Source: a virus. From it: 37,657 nucleotides of DNA. The stretch is taken from the IMG/VR virus record IMGVR_UViG_3300025122_000060, positions 1 through 37,657 of that record; one strand, given 5' to 3'. Of the stretch, positions 6,152 through 14,363 are shown piece by piece; within the stretch, counting starts at the first letter, position 1; each line of letters starts with the position of its first letter. Under the pieces are notes generated by a model. It saw only the letters and a list, made by a program, of their open reading frames with translations, searched no databases and was not told the origin of the DNA. A program made the position numbers and the translations under genes.

Positions 6152-7063
6152 TTAAAACGAAAGTTTCTCCAATAAATAATTGTCTAAAGAAACAAAAGCG
6201 GCAGTTTTCTTGCGAGTTTGGAACGTTTCCTTATCCATCTCTCCAATGTCTCCAAAACCCGAAGTATCCATCCTGTAACAATCCACGCCATATGATAGTA
6301 AAAGTTTGATTATCTTGTCTTCTTTTGCTTTCGCATCCGAATCCAATGCAATATATATCTTATCACACTTATCTACGATTTTTTGAAAAATATAGCTATT
6401 TTCACGCAGTGTAGAGCCAAGCAGTGGAATAGCATTACCAGCAACGATTGCATCAAACACACCCTCAACAATTGTGATATCTTTATTCCAATCTAAATAG
6501 AGTTCATTGAATATAAAATCTTTTTCTACTGGTGGATTACAATACTTTTGCCATTCGCCAGAAGTATATGAACGAGCAATAAAATAGTTTAAGTTTCCTT
6601 TCATATCAAATGAAGGAACTATAACTCTTTCTTTATATTTTCCATCTGGACAATATCCCATTTTCCACCAAACAAGATCATTCCGCAATATTCCACGAGT
6701 TTTAAGATATTGTCGAGCTGGGATTGATAAAGGATTTATTTCTTTTCCTGTTAAAGTTGTAAATTCTTCTGGAAGTGAAACTTCAATTATTTCTTTTTCG
6801 CACTCAACTTCAGAGAAATCAACAATGCCCATAAGAGTTTTCCATTGTTGTTTGTGTTCTGGTTTTCCATAAGAATAAACAAGTCTTCCAATATCTTTAC
6901 TTATATAATCACAAACCCAACACTTGAAAACATTTTTGTCAAAGTTTAAAGAAAGTTTCTTTTTATGATGTTTACACTTCGGGCAATAAAAAAGAAACTC
7001 ATCTTTTGATTTATAATATGAGCCAAGAAAATCTTCTACGATTCGGATTTTTCTTTGAGACAT
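6152..7063 (-). CDS. dnaG: DnaG-type DNA primase (zinc finger + TOPRIM)
   Basis: A 303-aa protein. An N-terminal zinc-binding motif CPKC (27-30) and CWVC (48-51) recognises template DNA in this family. The middle part has ARQYLKTRGI (116-125) and KERVIVPSFDMKGNL, typical of the DnaG catalytic core. The TOPRIM metal site is seen as IVEGVFDA (Glu200, Asp204) and IALDSDA (Asp241, Asp243). It is shorter than bacterial DnaG (about 580 aa) because there is no C-terminal helicase-binding domain; it resembles stand-alone phage primases. It should make RNA primers for lagging-strand synthesis with a phage helicase encoded elsewhere. Its start lies 28 nt inside the end of the RuvC-like gene, so the two are probably co-translated. 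Confidence 0.9.
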   Translation of the reverse strand: MSQRKIRIVEDFLGSYYKSKDEFLFYCPKCKHHKKKLSLNFDKNVFKCWVCDYISKDIGRLVYSYGKPEHKQQWKTLMGIVDFSEVECEKEIIEVSLPEEFTTLTGKEINPLSIPARQYLKTRGILRNDLVWWKMGYCPDGKYKERVIVPSFDMKGNLNYFIARSYTSGEWQKYCNPPVEKDFIFNELYLDWNKDITIVEGVFDAIVAGNAIPLLGSTLRENSYIFQKIVDKCDKIYIALDSDAKAKEDKIIKLLLSYGVDCYRMDTSGFGDIGEMDKETFQTRKKTAAFVSLDNYLLEKLSF

Positions 7064-7572
7064 GTTAAGCCTGCTCTTGCCATGACGATTGCGTCGGCTT
7101 GATCATAATATTGAGGTTTAGGATTTCCATGCTTTGTCCATTCTACTATAAAATTGGGTTCGTTGTCAAGCAAAAACTTTATAACTATTTCTTTAGCTTT
7201 TTTTCCCTTGGGTATGGTAATCCCGCACTTCTTTCTGGCCGAAATCGCTGGAATATATTTTGGTTCAATTCCGAATTCTTCAAAGCAAAGCCATGAAAGA
7301 ATACCATTAAACTTAATTAATGTTGAAATGGTGTGGGCTGAAGATTTTCCCATCATAAACATATTTAAAGCAGGTTCAATAAATATGTGATCAATTGCAT
7401 AACAATAAGAAATATCCTTAAGTCTTTCTCTACAATACATAATCTTTGAATAAAGATCGGGAAAAGTTGGTTTGTGTCTCAAATCCCAACTATCAACTTT
7501 AACCAAAGTTCCATCACCGTCAGCAATAGCAAAGCCGGTTATACTTGTAGAAATATCAAGACCAAGAATCAT
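7036..7572 (-). CDS. ruvC: RuvC-like Holliday-junction resolvase
   Basis: A 178-aa protein with an RNase H fold of the RuvC type. GLDISTSITGFAI (4-16) supplies Asp6, IFIEPAL (63-69) supplies Glu66, and QYYDQADAIVMA (154-165) supplies Asp157 and Asp160, the expected four-acid metal site. The length matches RuvC (about 170 aa). The role would be to cut four-way or branched junctions during recombination or before packaging. Its ATG overlaps the TGA of the 117-aa gene as ATGA, and its end overlaps the primase gene, so it sits in a replication/recombination operon. The exact structure it cuts cannot be told from the sequence. Confidence 0.9.
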   Translation of the reverse strand: MILGLDISTSITGFAIADGDGTLVKVDSWDLRHKPTFPDLYSKIMYCRERLKDISYCYAIDHIFIEPALNMFMMGKSSAHTISTLIKFNGILSWLCFEEFGIEPKYIPAISARKKCGITIPKGKKAKEIVIKFLLDNEPNFIVEWTKHGNPKPQYYDQADAIVMARAGLTCLKEKSES

Positions 7573-7922
7573 TCAACACCGATCTTTTCAAAACCTTTGT
7601 CACGTTGGATTGATAGTCCTTTAATCTGTCTTAACTCTGGCTTTAGGATTGTATTATAATAGTTTCTTGCATCAGAACCATGCGGTAAAACAAAACGTAT
7701 TGAATATTCTGCAACAAAAGATTGTTTGGATGTCGAAATCTCATCTTCCCTATATGCAGTTGTAACATTGGGAATAGCTCTCATAAATGCCATGACCTCC
7801 GTTCGATCAATCTCTTTAGCTTGAACAATGCTCATAATAAAATGGGCCAAATATTCATCTTGAACTTCTTGGTCGCGCTCATTAATATAATGCCGCCATT
7901 TTTCAAATTCATTTTTCATCAT
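7569..7922 (-). CDS. Small conserved phage protein, alpha-beta fold
   Basis: A 117-aa product beginning with two adjacent ATG codons (7922 and 7919). Residues 1-40 look helical, then RAIPNVTTAYR (48-58), FVAEYSIRFVLP (69-80) and YYNTILKPELRQIKGLSIQRD (part of 88-108) suggest an alternation of beta strand, strand and helix as in small ferredoxin-like folds. I recall similar small proteins (IPNVT, EYSIRFVLP, LKPELR) in uncultured phages, always without a function. No Shine-Dalgarno is present; the start lies 15 nt after a TGATATAAT box. It is translationally linked to the RuvC-like gene by ATGA, so a nucleic-acid-related role is a reasonable guess only. Confidence 0.8.
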   Translation of the reverse strand: MMKNEFEKWRHYINERDQEVQDEYLAHFIMSIVQAKEIDRTEVMAFMRAIPNVTTAYREDEISTSKQSFVAEYSIRFVLPHGSDARNYYNTILKPELRQIKGLSIQRDKGFEKIGVE

Positions 7923-7923
7923 T

Positions 7924-7931
7924 ATAAATAG
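7924..7931 (+). repeat. Intergenic octamer ATAAATAG, copy 2
   Basis: Plus-strand ATAAATAG (preceded by T) between the extended -10 box and the ATG of the 117-aa gene. On the coding strand it reads CTATTTAT. It belongs to the set at 2914, 9172 and 11292. Confidence 0.5.
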
Positions 7932-7937
7932 AATATT

Positions 7938-7946
7938 ATTATATCA
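7938..7946 (-). promoter_or_regulatory. Extended -10 promoter box before the 117-aa/RuvC/primase genes
   Basis: The minus strand reads TTTTTGATATAATAATA with TGA-TATAAT at 7946-7938. The TGA is also the stop codon of the 407-aa gene. The ATG lies 15 nt beyond TATAAT, which leaves little room for a leader, and no Shine-Dalgarno is seen. It probably starts a separate transcript for the recombination/primase unit. Confidence 0.5.
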
Positions 7947-9167
7947 AAAATCTAACTTTAATTTAAATGTAAAATCATCTATTTCTCTTTTACGAACAGG
8001 AGTTGCCAGTTTTGTGATTGCAATAAGATTTCTATTGCTATCATAGATTCCAATTTTACTTATAAATGTTGTCTTTTTAAAATCAGCACTTCCCGATGAG
8101 CCACTAAAACTACTTTTTGTTATATTTTTAATGTTAAGGAAAGGATTCTCTCTAAAAGCAAAAGAACTTGTATAAGCCATCATCGAACCAGATTGTCCAT
8201 GTTCTATAAAAGTAGGATTATTTGATTGATTCAATTTTCCTTTTGGTGCATGAGCCAGCATTGTAACATTTGGAACATAGTTAGTTCCACTAAAGGACAT
8301 TCCAAATCCTGAATATACAGCAGCAGAACCTGTTTCTCCAAAATAAACCCATCGCGGGTGATCTGCGCCGACTGAAGATTCATAAGTTTCTTGGTGAGCC
8401 GCGCCCGTGGCCTGTAAAACCCACGAACCCGTAAGCATAATAAGTCCATCATTATATAAAACAACGCCCGCCACTTTATCAGCATTTACTCCAGAACCTG
8501 TTACTCTCAAAACACCGTCTTTATAACGATCTGTAACTTCTTCTTGAGTTATTCCCGATATAAGAAACTTAAGAGAAACAGAGCCTTTTTGAATCGATGA
8601 TCCGTAAAAAATAGATGGAATGTCCAAGATTCGCATTTTTTGGCGACCTTTATCCCAACCCAAATCGTCGCCAATAGCCAGCGATGAGCTAAGAGCAAAA
8701 TGAGGACTATAAACATTATAGTTTTGAAGAACATTTTCTAATGCACCAAAATATGAACTTGAGCGTCGATTTTGCAATCCTGTTGGACTGTATCTATCTC
8801 TACTGGAACCACTCATAGTTGGATAATAAAATGATGAAATGGTGGCAGACATTGGATAAGAACCTGTTGTTGTGTCTCCATACTCTTGCTCATCATATGA
8901 TGCAGTTGTTATTGTTTTAAAGAATGCGTGATTGCTTGTTTTAGACGCAAATGAATATATTAAAAATGAATCATCTCGATTAACGTTATATTCATATAAA
9001 TTTACATACCCAACAGGAACTCCCGATGCAGTTGTTGAATATGTTCCTTGTCGATCAACTTCATTATTTCGATAAATGGAGCCTGTATAAATAAACAGAT
9101 CAACTTGTGGATGAGTTTTTAACCGATTATAAAAGATATCATTTCTGTCAAATTTATAAAATGGCAT
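7944..9167 (-). CDS. Structural protein, paralogue of the 373-aa neighbour
   Basis: A 407-aa, Ser/Gly/Tyr-rich, beta-strand-rich protein without membrane segments or enzyme motifs. Its C-terminal half aligns by eye with the upstream 373-aa product: SIQKGSVSLKF, VVLYNDGLIMLTGSW, VTMLAH, ENPF and finally GIYDSNRNLIAITKLATPV, ending in KLKLDF. The same order of motifs occurs in the 373-aa protein, so the two arose by duplication, with divergent N-terminal halves. Such proteins lie in the structural blocks of uncultured marine phages; I take it to be a tail or fibre-associated virion protein. The start ATG at 9167 has no Shine-Dalgarno in the 24-nt gap. Confidence 0.8.
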   Translation of the reverse strand: MPFYKFDRNDIFYNRLKTHPQVDLFIYTGSIYRNNEVDRQGTYSTTASGVPVGYVNLYEYNVNRDDSFLIYSFASKTSNHAFFKTITTASYDEQEYGDTTTGSYPMSATISSFYYPTMSGSSRDRYSPTGLQNRRSSSYFGALENVLQNYNVYSPHFALSSSLAIGDDLGWDKGRQKMRILDIPSIFYGSSIQKGSVSLKFLISGITQEEVTDRYKDGVLRVTGSGVNADKVAGVVLYNDGLIMLTGSWVLQATGAAHQETYESSVGADHPRWVYFGETGSAAVYSGFGMSFSGTNYVPNVTMLAHAPKGKLNQSNNPTFIEHGQSGSMMAYTSSFAFRENPFLNIKNITKSSFSGSSGSADFKKTTFISKIGIYDSNRNLIAITKLATPVRKREIDDFTFKLKLDF

Positions 9168-9171
9168 TGAT

Positions 9172-9179
9172 CTAAATAG
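9172..9179 (+). repeat. Intergenic octamer CTAAATAG, copy 3
   Basis: Plus-strand CTAAATAG in the gap between the two paralogous structural genes. It is part of TAAATAGTCAG (9173-9183), identical to 2915-2925 after the SbcD/SbcC-like gene. Confidence 0.45.
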
Positions 9180-9186
9180 TCAGACT

Positions 9187-9200
9187 GATTATTAATAATC
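9187..9200. repeat. Perfect 14-nt palindrome at a stop codon
   Basis: GATTATTAATAATC is its own reverse complement and spans the last codons and TAA of the 373-aa gene. Flanking GACT and AGTC could lengthen the stem with one bulged base. It is very AT-rich and has no T-run after it, so a terminator role is weak; it may be a protein site or chance. Confidence 0.35.
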
Positions 9201-10313
9201 AAGTCGGACGCGAACAGTCATTTCATTTGTAGGATCTTTTTTCAACGGCTCAGAAACTTTTGCAACAGCCAAAAGCTCATTGTCTGGAGAATATAAGCCA
9301 ACCGTTGTAAAATAAGCCACAGGCGAATCTAACTGATTGTTTTTAACTCGAATCTTACTTTCGCTTAAGTATGTTGGATTGGCGCTATAGTTAAACTCAT
9401 TGTTATTAACACGGCAGAAATAAATCGATGAATTTAATTCAGTTGTATTGTTAAAACTAAGATTATAAATCCTGTGTCTTAATGCATCACAACTTGCGGA
9501 AATCGAAGATCCGGTAAACTGAGCGTTCATAGTGGGTCCAGCAGCTGAACCAGTATTTGCTCCATGTCCAAGCATAATCATGCTTGAACTACCAGCATGT
9601 TGACGCTCCGAACCATATGTTTGGAAAATACCACCAGTAAGCACTGCTATACCAGCTTGATAAAAAATTAGTCCGACTTTTGTGTCTTCAGGCATTACAC
9701 TTCCGCTGCCATACAAAATTGAATATTCACCAGTAGGAGAGTTGACAAGATAACTGGAAGTTGCTTTAGTGTCAGTTATTGTAATAAGATCCCTGAAACT
9801 ATCTCCAATACTAGCAGTACCAAAACTTTTACTTGCTGCCAACTTAAGACTAAAAGAGCCTTTTTTAATTTCATCTTTTGTTAACAAGCGAGAAAAGTTT
9901 AAGAAATAGCATTCTTTTAGTTTTGTTCCGCCACTCGTTACATCGCCATCTTGGTCAAACTGCAAGATATTGCCAGAAGCATCATGTCCTTGAAGAACCG
10001 CTGCCATTTGATTATATATGTTAATCTTTTTTGAATTTTGGACGTTTGTGGATGCAGACAAGGACGAACCAGTAGAATATCCGCAAGTAACATCAATAAT
10101 ATGGTTTGCCGAAGAACTTAAATAAGGATAGTCATAAATACTCTGAAACATTCCATGTGAAAAGTTTTTAATATTTGGTTCGCTACCAAGAGCAATCGTT
10201 GCTCCACCATATGTTCCTGAAACAATCGATCCTGTTATTGGAATCGATTCGTGAAGAAGAGTGCGGGTGCTTGTTCTATCACCGTTATTTAAAGTTTTAA
10301 AGATTGTCGCCAT
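9192..10313 (-). CDS. Structural protein, first of two tandem paralogues
   Basis: A 373-aa, Ser/Gly/Thr-rich beta protein. Recognisable blocks are EIKKGSFSLKLA, KVGLIFYQAGIAVLTGGIF, SMIMLGHG, EFNYSANPTYL and the C-terminal GLYSPDNELLAVAKVSEPL, ending in RVRLDY. The same blocks recur in the 407-aa product of the next gene. The end block matches a family I associate with virion structural proteins of uncultured marine phages. The start has AAGGAA about 7 nt upstream. It follows the 313-aa structural gene by 17 nt and is likely co-transcribed with it. The exact place in the virion is unknown. Confidence 0.8.
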   Translation of the reverse strand: MATIFKTLNNGDRTSTRTLLHESIPITGSIVSGTYGGATIALGSEPNIKNFSHGMFQSIYDYPYLSSSANHIIDVTCGYSTGSSLSASTNVQNSKKINIYNQMAAVLQGHDASGNILQFDQDGDVTSGGTKLKECYFLNFSRLLTKDEIKKGSFSLKLAASKSFGTASIGDSFRDLITITDTKATSSYLVNSPTGEYSILYGSGSVMPEDTKVGLIFYQAGIAVLTGGIFQTYGSERQHAGSSSMIMLGHGANTGSAAGPTMNAQFTGSSISASCDALRHRIYNLSFNNTTELNSSIYFCRVNNNEFNYSANPTYLSESKIRVKNNQLDSPVAYFTTVGLYSPDNELLAVAKVSEPLKKDPTNEMTVRVRLDY

Positions 10314-10330
10314 TTGTTATTCCTTTTTTA

Positions 10331-11272
10331 TCAAGTAGGTACTTTCGCAAACCTTACTGGAACATCTAATCTATATCCAGTAGTTGCTCCCGTCACTCTT
10401 ACGATTGTATCAATATATTTTACAGCTTGCCCTGTGGGATTGCCAGTTGCACCACTCGCCCAAGAGTTACCTAGTCGATCAAACAAATAATCACTCGTAT
10501 TCAAATCTATTGAAGCAGCAATTGAAAACATCAATATGGTTCCACGAGGACCAGAAATAACCTGTTCTGGACTAAACTTTCTGGTTGATCGTTCAGTATT
10601 TGAACTAACAAAATTCCTGTCGGTAAGCGATAAGAAATAAGATGCAACATTATCGTCATCAATAAAAGAAACATCAGCTCTACCAACCTGAGAAGTGCTA
10701 GCTAGTGCAGGGCTTACGATTTGTCCAAGTCGATGATCCATTTCAATAATATATTGAGTTTCATTTAAATCTGCGGGGATTGTAAAGCTTGGAGAAACTT
10801 CCGTTGTATCAAGTCCTTGATCGACGCGAATAAATCCGCCATCGAGTGAAGCTCCGCGTATAACTCCATCATCATTTCCAAAACCGCCATCGGCATTTGC
10901 TTCTTCAGTATTTGCATCTACAGCTACAACAAAGCCTCCAATAGTCTGTTCTCTATGACCGCCACCAAGAGCATTTATTTTTAATACTGGCAAATATAAC
11001 AAATTATTTCTTGGGATAGAAACAAGTTTGCTATTCATAGTTGCAGTATTATTAGTAAAAGATTCTAAAACAGGAGTTTGCAAAATCTCTAAATCATAAT
11101 ATGCGCTTCCGCTTGCATGATCTTTGTTATAAAGTTCGTAGTTAATTTCGTCATCACCAAGTGCAAATTTTGTGATCTTAAAGGATCCATCTCCTTTAGC
11201 TAGCCGAAACCTTCCGGTATCAGTTAAAACTGCATCAAGAATAATGTCACCACTATTGTCTAAAAATCCCAT
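10331..11272 (-). CDS. Conserved virion protein with MGFLDNSGDIILDAVLTDTGR start
   Basis: A 313-aa product. The N-terminus (MGFLDNSGDIILDAVLTDTG, then LAKGDGSFKITKFALGDDEI) is a strongly conserved signature that I recognise from structural gene clusters of uncultured marine and other large phages, where no function is assigned. The rest is beta-rich with acidic Gly/Asp turns and no catalytic motif, signal peptide or membrane helix. The start has AGGAGAG 4-5 nt upstream. Just before it lies a TGGTATAAT box, so this gene appears to open a new transcription unit after the large structural block. It probably belongs to the tail or its accessory structures; that is inferred from neighbours. Confidence 0.8.
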   Translation of the reverse strand: MGFLDNSGDIILDAVLTDTGRFRLAKGDGSFKITKFALGDDEINYELYNKDHASGSAYYDLEILQTPVLESFTNNTATMNSKLVSIPRNNLLYLPVLKINALGGGHREQTIGGFVVAVDANTEEANADGGFGNDDGVIRGASLDGGFIRVDQGLDTTEVSPSFTIPADLNETQYIIEMDHRLGQIVSPALASTSQVGRADVSFIDDDNVASYFLSLTDRNFVSSNTERSTRKFSPEQVISGPRGTILMFSIAASIDLNTSDYLFDRLGNSWASGATGNPTGQAVKYIDTIVRVTGATTGYRLDVPVRFAKVPT

Positions 11273-11283
11273 TTATCTCTCCT

Positions 11284-11292
11284 ATTATACCA
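11284..11292 (-). promoter_or_regulatory. Extended -10 promoter box before the 313-aa gene
   Basis: In the 73-nt gap after the 1000-aa gene, the minus strand reads TTTATGGTATAATAG with TGG-TATAAT at 11292-11284. The ATG is 11 nt after TATAAT and the Shine-Dalgarno AGGAGAG begins 1-2 nt after it, so a start at the usual distance would leave the Shine-Dalgarno out of the mRNA. Either initiation is leaderless, or the box acts differently and read-through mRNA uses the Shine-Dalgarno. The rest of the gap is AT-rich with no hairpin. Confidence 0.5.
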
Positions 11293-11299
11293 TAAATAG
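11292..11299 (+). repeat. Intergenic octamer ATAAATAG, copy 4
   Basis: Plus-strand ATAAATAG, directly upstream of and touching the extended -10 box on the coding strand (CTATTTATGG then TATAAT). Confidence 0.5.
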
Positions 11300-11345
11300 T
11301 TTCAAAATTACTTATTTGTCCTATATTTTTGCTCACTTATTTTTA

Positions 11346-14300
11346 TCAACATATTTCCCCACCTGAACGTTTAATGTGCTCTGTTTTAAAATAAACATTA
11401 AAATCCATTTTTCTTCCTGTCTTTTTTGATGTCAATCTTATTTTAAATTTTTTGGGCTGTGCATCACCTGACCAAATTCCTTCATTTTGAGAAGTAAGTC
11501 CTAAAACGGGGGGATCTGATGAAAGACTAACAGTCGCCAAAGACGGTATTCGATTTCCTGTGGCTTGATCAATAAAACCACTTTCTACTTCGTTTAAAGC
11601 TGCTTGAGCAAACGTTGGTTTAATTTGAATAAACTTTTTGCATGATTTTGTTGGTGTTCGTGGATCTGGCGGTATTGGGGCTGGGAATGTTTCAATGTCC
11701 AACCACACTGTTCCATGATCATCGTGCATAGTAACTTCATATACAACTGTTGGGTTTGATATATTATTATGAACATCAACAGCTCTAAAAGTGTACCAAT
11801 ATTTTTTATTTGGTACAACATCATCGGTGAATGATGCTGATGATGCTTCTTTACAAGGGTTTGAAAAAAAGCTAGAACTATCAACTCTTTTATGAAAATT
11901 AAAATCTCTCCATGTAGTCGGTTTTGTATCGGTTCTCCATATTTCAAAGATTGTTACTGGGTCATCGCTTTTAAACTCAATTGGTGTAGCTCCACCCGAT
12001 GGTAATTTTTGATTTAACAAATATTTATCACGTAACTCATCATCAGTATTTGATAACGAAATAAATGGTGCTTTATAGTTACCAACATTTCCGTTAAAAA
12101 ACATAAGAATCTTATTGCTTATACCTCTATATGGGATTAAGTTAACATCTGGTGCAACCGGAGGTTTATCAATAACAACAGTATTGAAAGTAAACTGTGG
12201 GACTTCAAATAAAACAAGAGATGGTTCTGTAAAAACACAGATTTCCGCTTCATTCCAATTTAAGGCCGATGAAGGATCATTAGAAGTTATTTCTGGTGTC
12301 ATATTCCCAAGGTATGCTTCGGTAAACGTATTTGCATTAAATGTTCTATTAATAAATGTAATCCAATCGGATGCCAAAAAAGATCCATGCTGCATCGTGA
12401 AAATACTATCGGGTAACGATAAAGTGCCAAGGCCGCTATTCATCGCTCGAAGCTGTGCTTCAGTAAGAGGTTCAGTAGGAATTATACCACCTGACACGCC
12501 CGCGTCGTTCCATCCAAAATTGCCTTGGGGAGCGAGAGGATCGCTACCAGGCTGATCAGTTCCAGTACCAAAAACTAACTCACTAACGCTTACACCACCA
12601 GCTGCGGCGAGTTCTTCTAGTGTTAAAGGCGTGAATACGGTTTCTTGGCCAGGTGCAGGCCCAGTTCCAGGAGCAGCTATATCAAAAATGCGTGTTCTTG
12701 TTGTGTTGGGTTCTGCACACAATGGCATATTATTTATTTTATAGCGATATTTTGAACCAATAACAAGCTGATATGCAAAAACAGTATAAGAATATTCAAC
12801 ACCATAAATAACTTGTGTATCTATGTATTTTAATACATCAATTTCGCTTGAATTGGGTAGCCAAATATTTTGAAGAAATCGGCCATTCTTAGTTCTTTTC
12901 TCGATTCTGTAGAATAAAGTTTCTGAGTATGCTTGTTTGCCATCATATATTTCTTTGTATGTTCTTGCCAAAGGAGAACTAGCAGAATCTGGCCCTAAAA
13001 CTTTCTTTGCCATCCACTCTCTTAGAGCTTCTAAATCAGACGCCAAACTACTTGCAGAACACATATTATTTGCGGTATTAAGAATCTCTTCTAGTTCAGA
13101 AAGTGTTGGGCTAAATAACCACATCCAATCTTCGTCACCAGTAGAAGAAAGCAAAGTAGGAAGATCTATTAATGCTGCGGCGGCGGTGGTCATAAGGAAC
13201 TGACCAATATTCCAATATCTATAATAACCATCAGTCATGCCCCATAGAGTAGGATCAACTGCCGAGACTCTATCCATTTTCATCCAACGATTCCAGGGTC
13301 TTTCTCCATAAATTGGACCAGCAGCTTCCACTTCACTCGTTTTGGTCTTTCCTAGTTCAAATGGCCTGCCATGGCTATATCTTTCCACATAAATTTCTTT
13401 ATTTTCCATCACCTCACGTATTAATGATGCGCCCATTCGAGTTTTTCTAAAAGCATCTGCAAATTGAGTATTGTTGTCTGTATTGAAATCAATTTCAACA
13501 TACATTGGAAACATTCGTCGTTTTTCATTATGATCAAGCAAATATGCAATACTTGTCATTGGAACAACTAAATTATCAAACTGATTAAGAAATGGAAAAA
13601 TATTAAATAAGTTATCCCTCCAGGACGGACTTGTATCTGCACCAAAACCTGGTGCGGTATCTCCGAGTGTTTGACCGGCACCAAATGATTGTCCTGTAAC
13701 TTCAGAAGGATTTACAATAACAGGTGCCGGACGCAATCCAAGATCTCTTAAAACTTTTGCCCATTCTTCATGATATGAAAGTTTATCTAGTTCCCCTGTT
13801 TTTTCACCCTTAGAATTTACAACATCTATTAAAGTATCCTTTATTTTACCACCTAAAGTAATATGTTGGTAATAAACTCCAGATCCAGGAAAGGCATGAA
13901 GCAAACCAGCAACTATGGCTCCGGGATCTCTCATCATTTTATCTATCTCTGTCAGAAAAACATAAAGGTTTGGCAAAATTTCTTCAGGCAATGAAGATAA
14001 TATTCTTTCATAATCACGAATATAAAAGTTGTAGTTTGCATTATAATCAAAATATAATGAACTAAGTTCGTTTTTTTCTGCTACTGTTCCCAATAACTGT
14101 GGTTGTTCAATGTCAAAAGCATAATCAGAATAAATTACTTCTTCTAGTGGTGAGACATTTCCTGGGTCAACTAGCGTTTCGGGTGGTGTATGCACTCTTG
14201 GAGGAACAACGGAATGTTTCGGAAAAGAAATGTTGAGTCCCTCGATATCGATGGCCACTTTTCCTTCCGCCACGAGGTTTTTCGCGATTTTTGAACCGAG

Positions 14301-14348
14301 TTTTTTTACAATGCCTATTACATTAAGTGCTATTCTTGTTGATGCCAT
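11346..14348 (-). CDS. Large virion protein with fibronectin-III-like modules
   Basis: A 1000-aa product of the structural block. Two Ig/FN3-like parts can be seen: about 470-530, where YIDTQVIYGVEYSYTVFAY gives the typical Tyr-x-Tyr-x-Val strand, and about 725-880, with FEIWRTDTKPTTW, TDDVVPNKKYWYTFRAVD and NNISNPTVVYEV. FN3-like modules in phage virions usually decorate tails or fibres and may bind cell surfaces. The N-terminal 450 residues are helical and aromatic-rich and not recognised. There is no signal peptide. The start follows the 333-aa gene by 15 nt, with a weak AGAAGAG upstream. The C-terminus is basic, ending GGEIC. The family appears to be shared by uncultured marine phages; its position in the tail is unknown. 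Confidence 0.8.
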   Translation of the reverse strand: MASTRIALNVIGIVKKLGSKIAKNLVAEGKVAIDIEGLNISFPKHSVVPPRVHTPPETLVDPGNVSPLEEVIYSDYAFDIEQPQLLGTVAEKNELSSLYFDYNANYNFYIRDYERILSSLPEEILPNLYVFLTEIDKMMRDPGAIVAGLLHAFPGSGVYYQHITLGGKIKDTLIDVVNSKGEKTGELDKLSYHEEWAKVLRDLGLRPAPVIVNPSEVTGQSFGAGQTLGDTAPGFGADTSPSWRDNLFNIFPFLNQFDNLVVPMTSIAYLLDHNEKRRMFPMYVEIDFNTDNNTQFADAFRKTRMGASLIREVMENKEIYVERYSHGRPFELGKTKTSEVEAAGPIYGERPWNRWMKMDRVSAVDPTLWGMTDGYYRYWNIGQFLMTTAAAALIDLPTLLSSTGDEDWMWLFSPTLSELEEILNTANNMCSASSLASDLEALREWMAKKVLGPDSASSPLARTYKEIYDGKQAYSETLFYRIEKRTKNGRFLQNIWLPNSSEIDVLKYIDTQVIYGVEYSYTVFAYQLVIGSKYRYKINNMPLCAEPNTTRTRIFDIAAPGTGPAPGQETVFTPLTLEELAAAGGVSVSELVFGTGTDQPGSDPLAPQGNFGWNDAGVSGGIIPTEPLTEAQLRAMNSGLGTLSLPDSIFTMQHGSFLASDWITFINRTFNANTFTEAYLGNMTPEITSNDPSSALNWNEAEICVFTEPSLVLFEVPQFTFNTVVIDKPPVAPDVNLIPYRGISNKILMFFNGNVGNYKAPFISLSNTDDELRDKYLLNQKLPSGGATPIEFKSDDPVTIFEIWRTDTKPTTWRDFNFHKRVDSSSFFSNPCKEASSASFTDDVVPNKKYWYTFRAVDVHNNISNPTVVYEVTMHDDHGTVWLDIETFPAPIPPDPRTPTKSCKKFIQIKPTFAQAALNEVESGFIDQATGNRIPSLATVSLSSDPPVLGLTSQNEGIWSGDAQPKKFKIRLTSKKTGRKMDFNVYFKTEHIKRSGGEIC

Positions 14349-14363
14349 TTTATTGTTCTCTTC

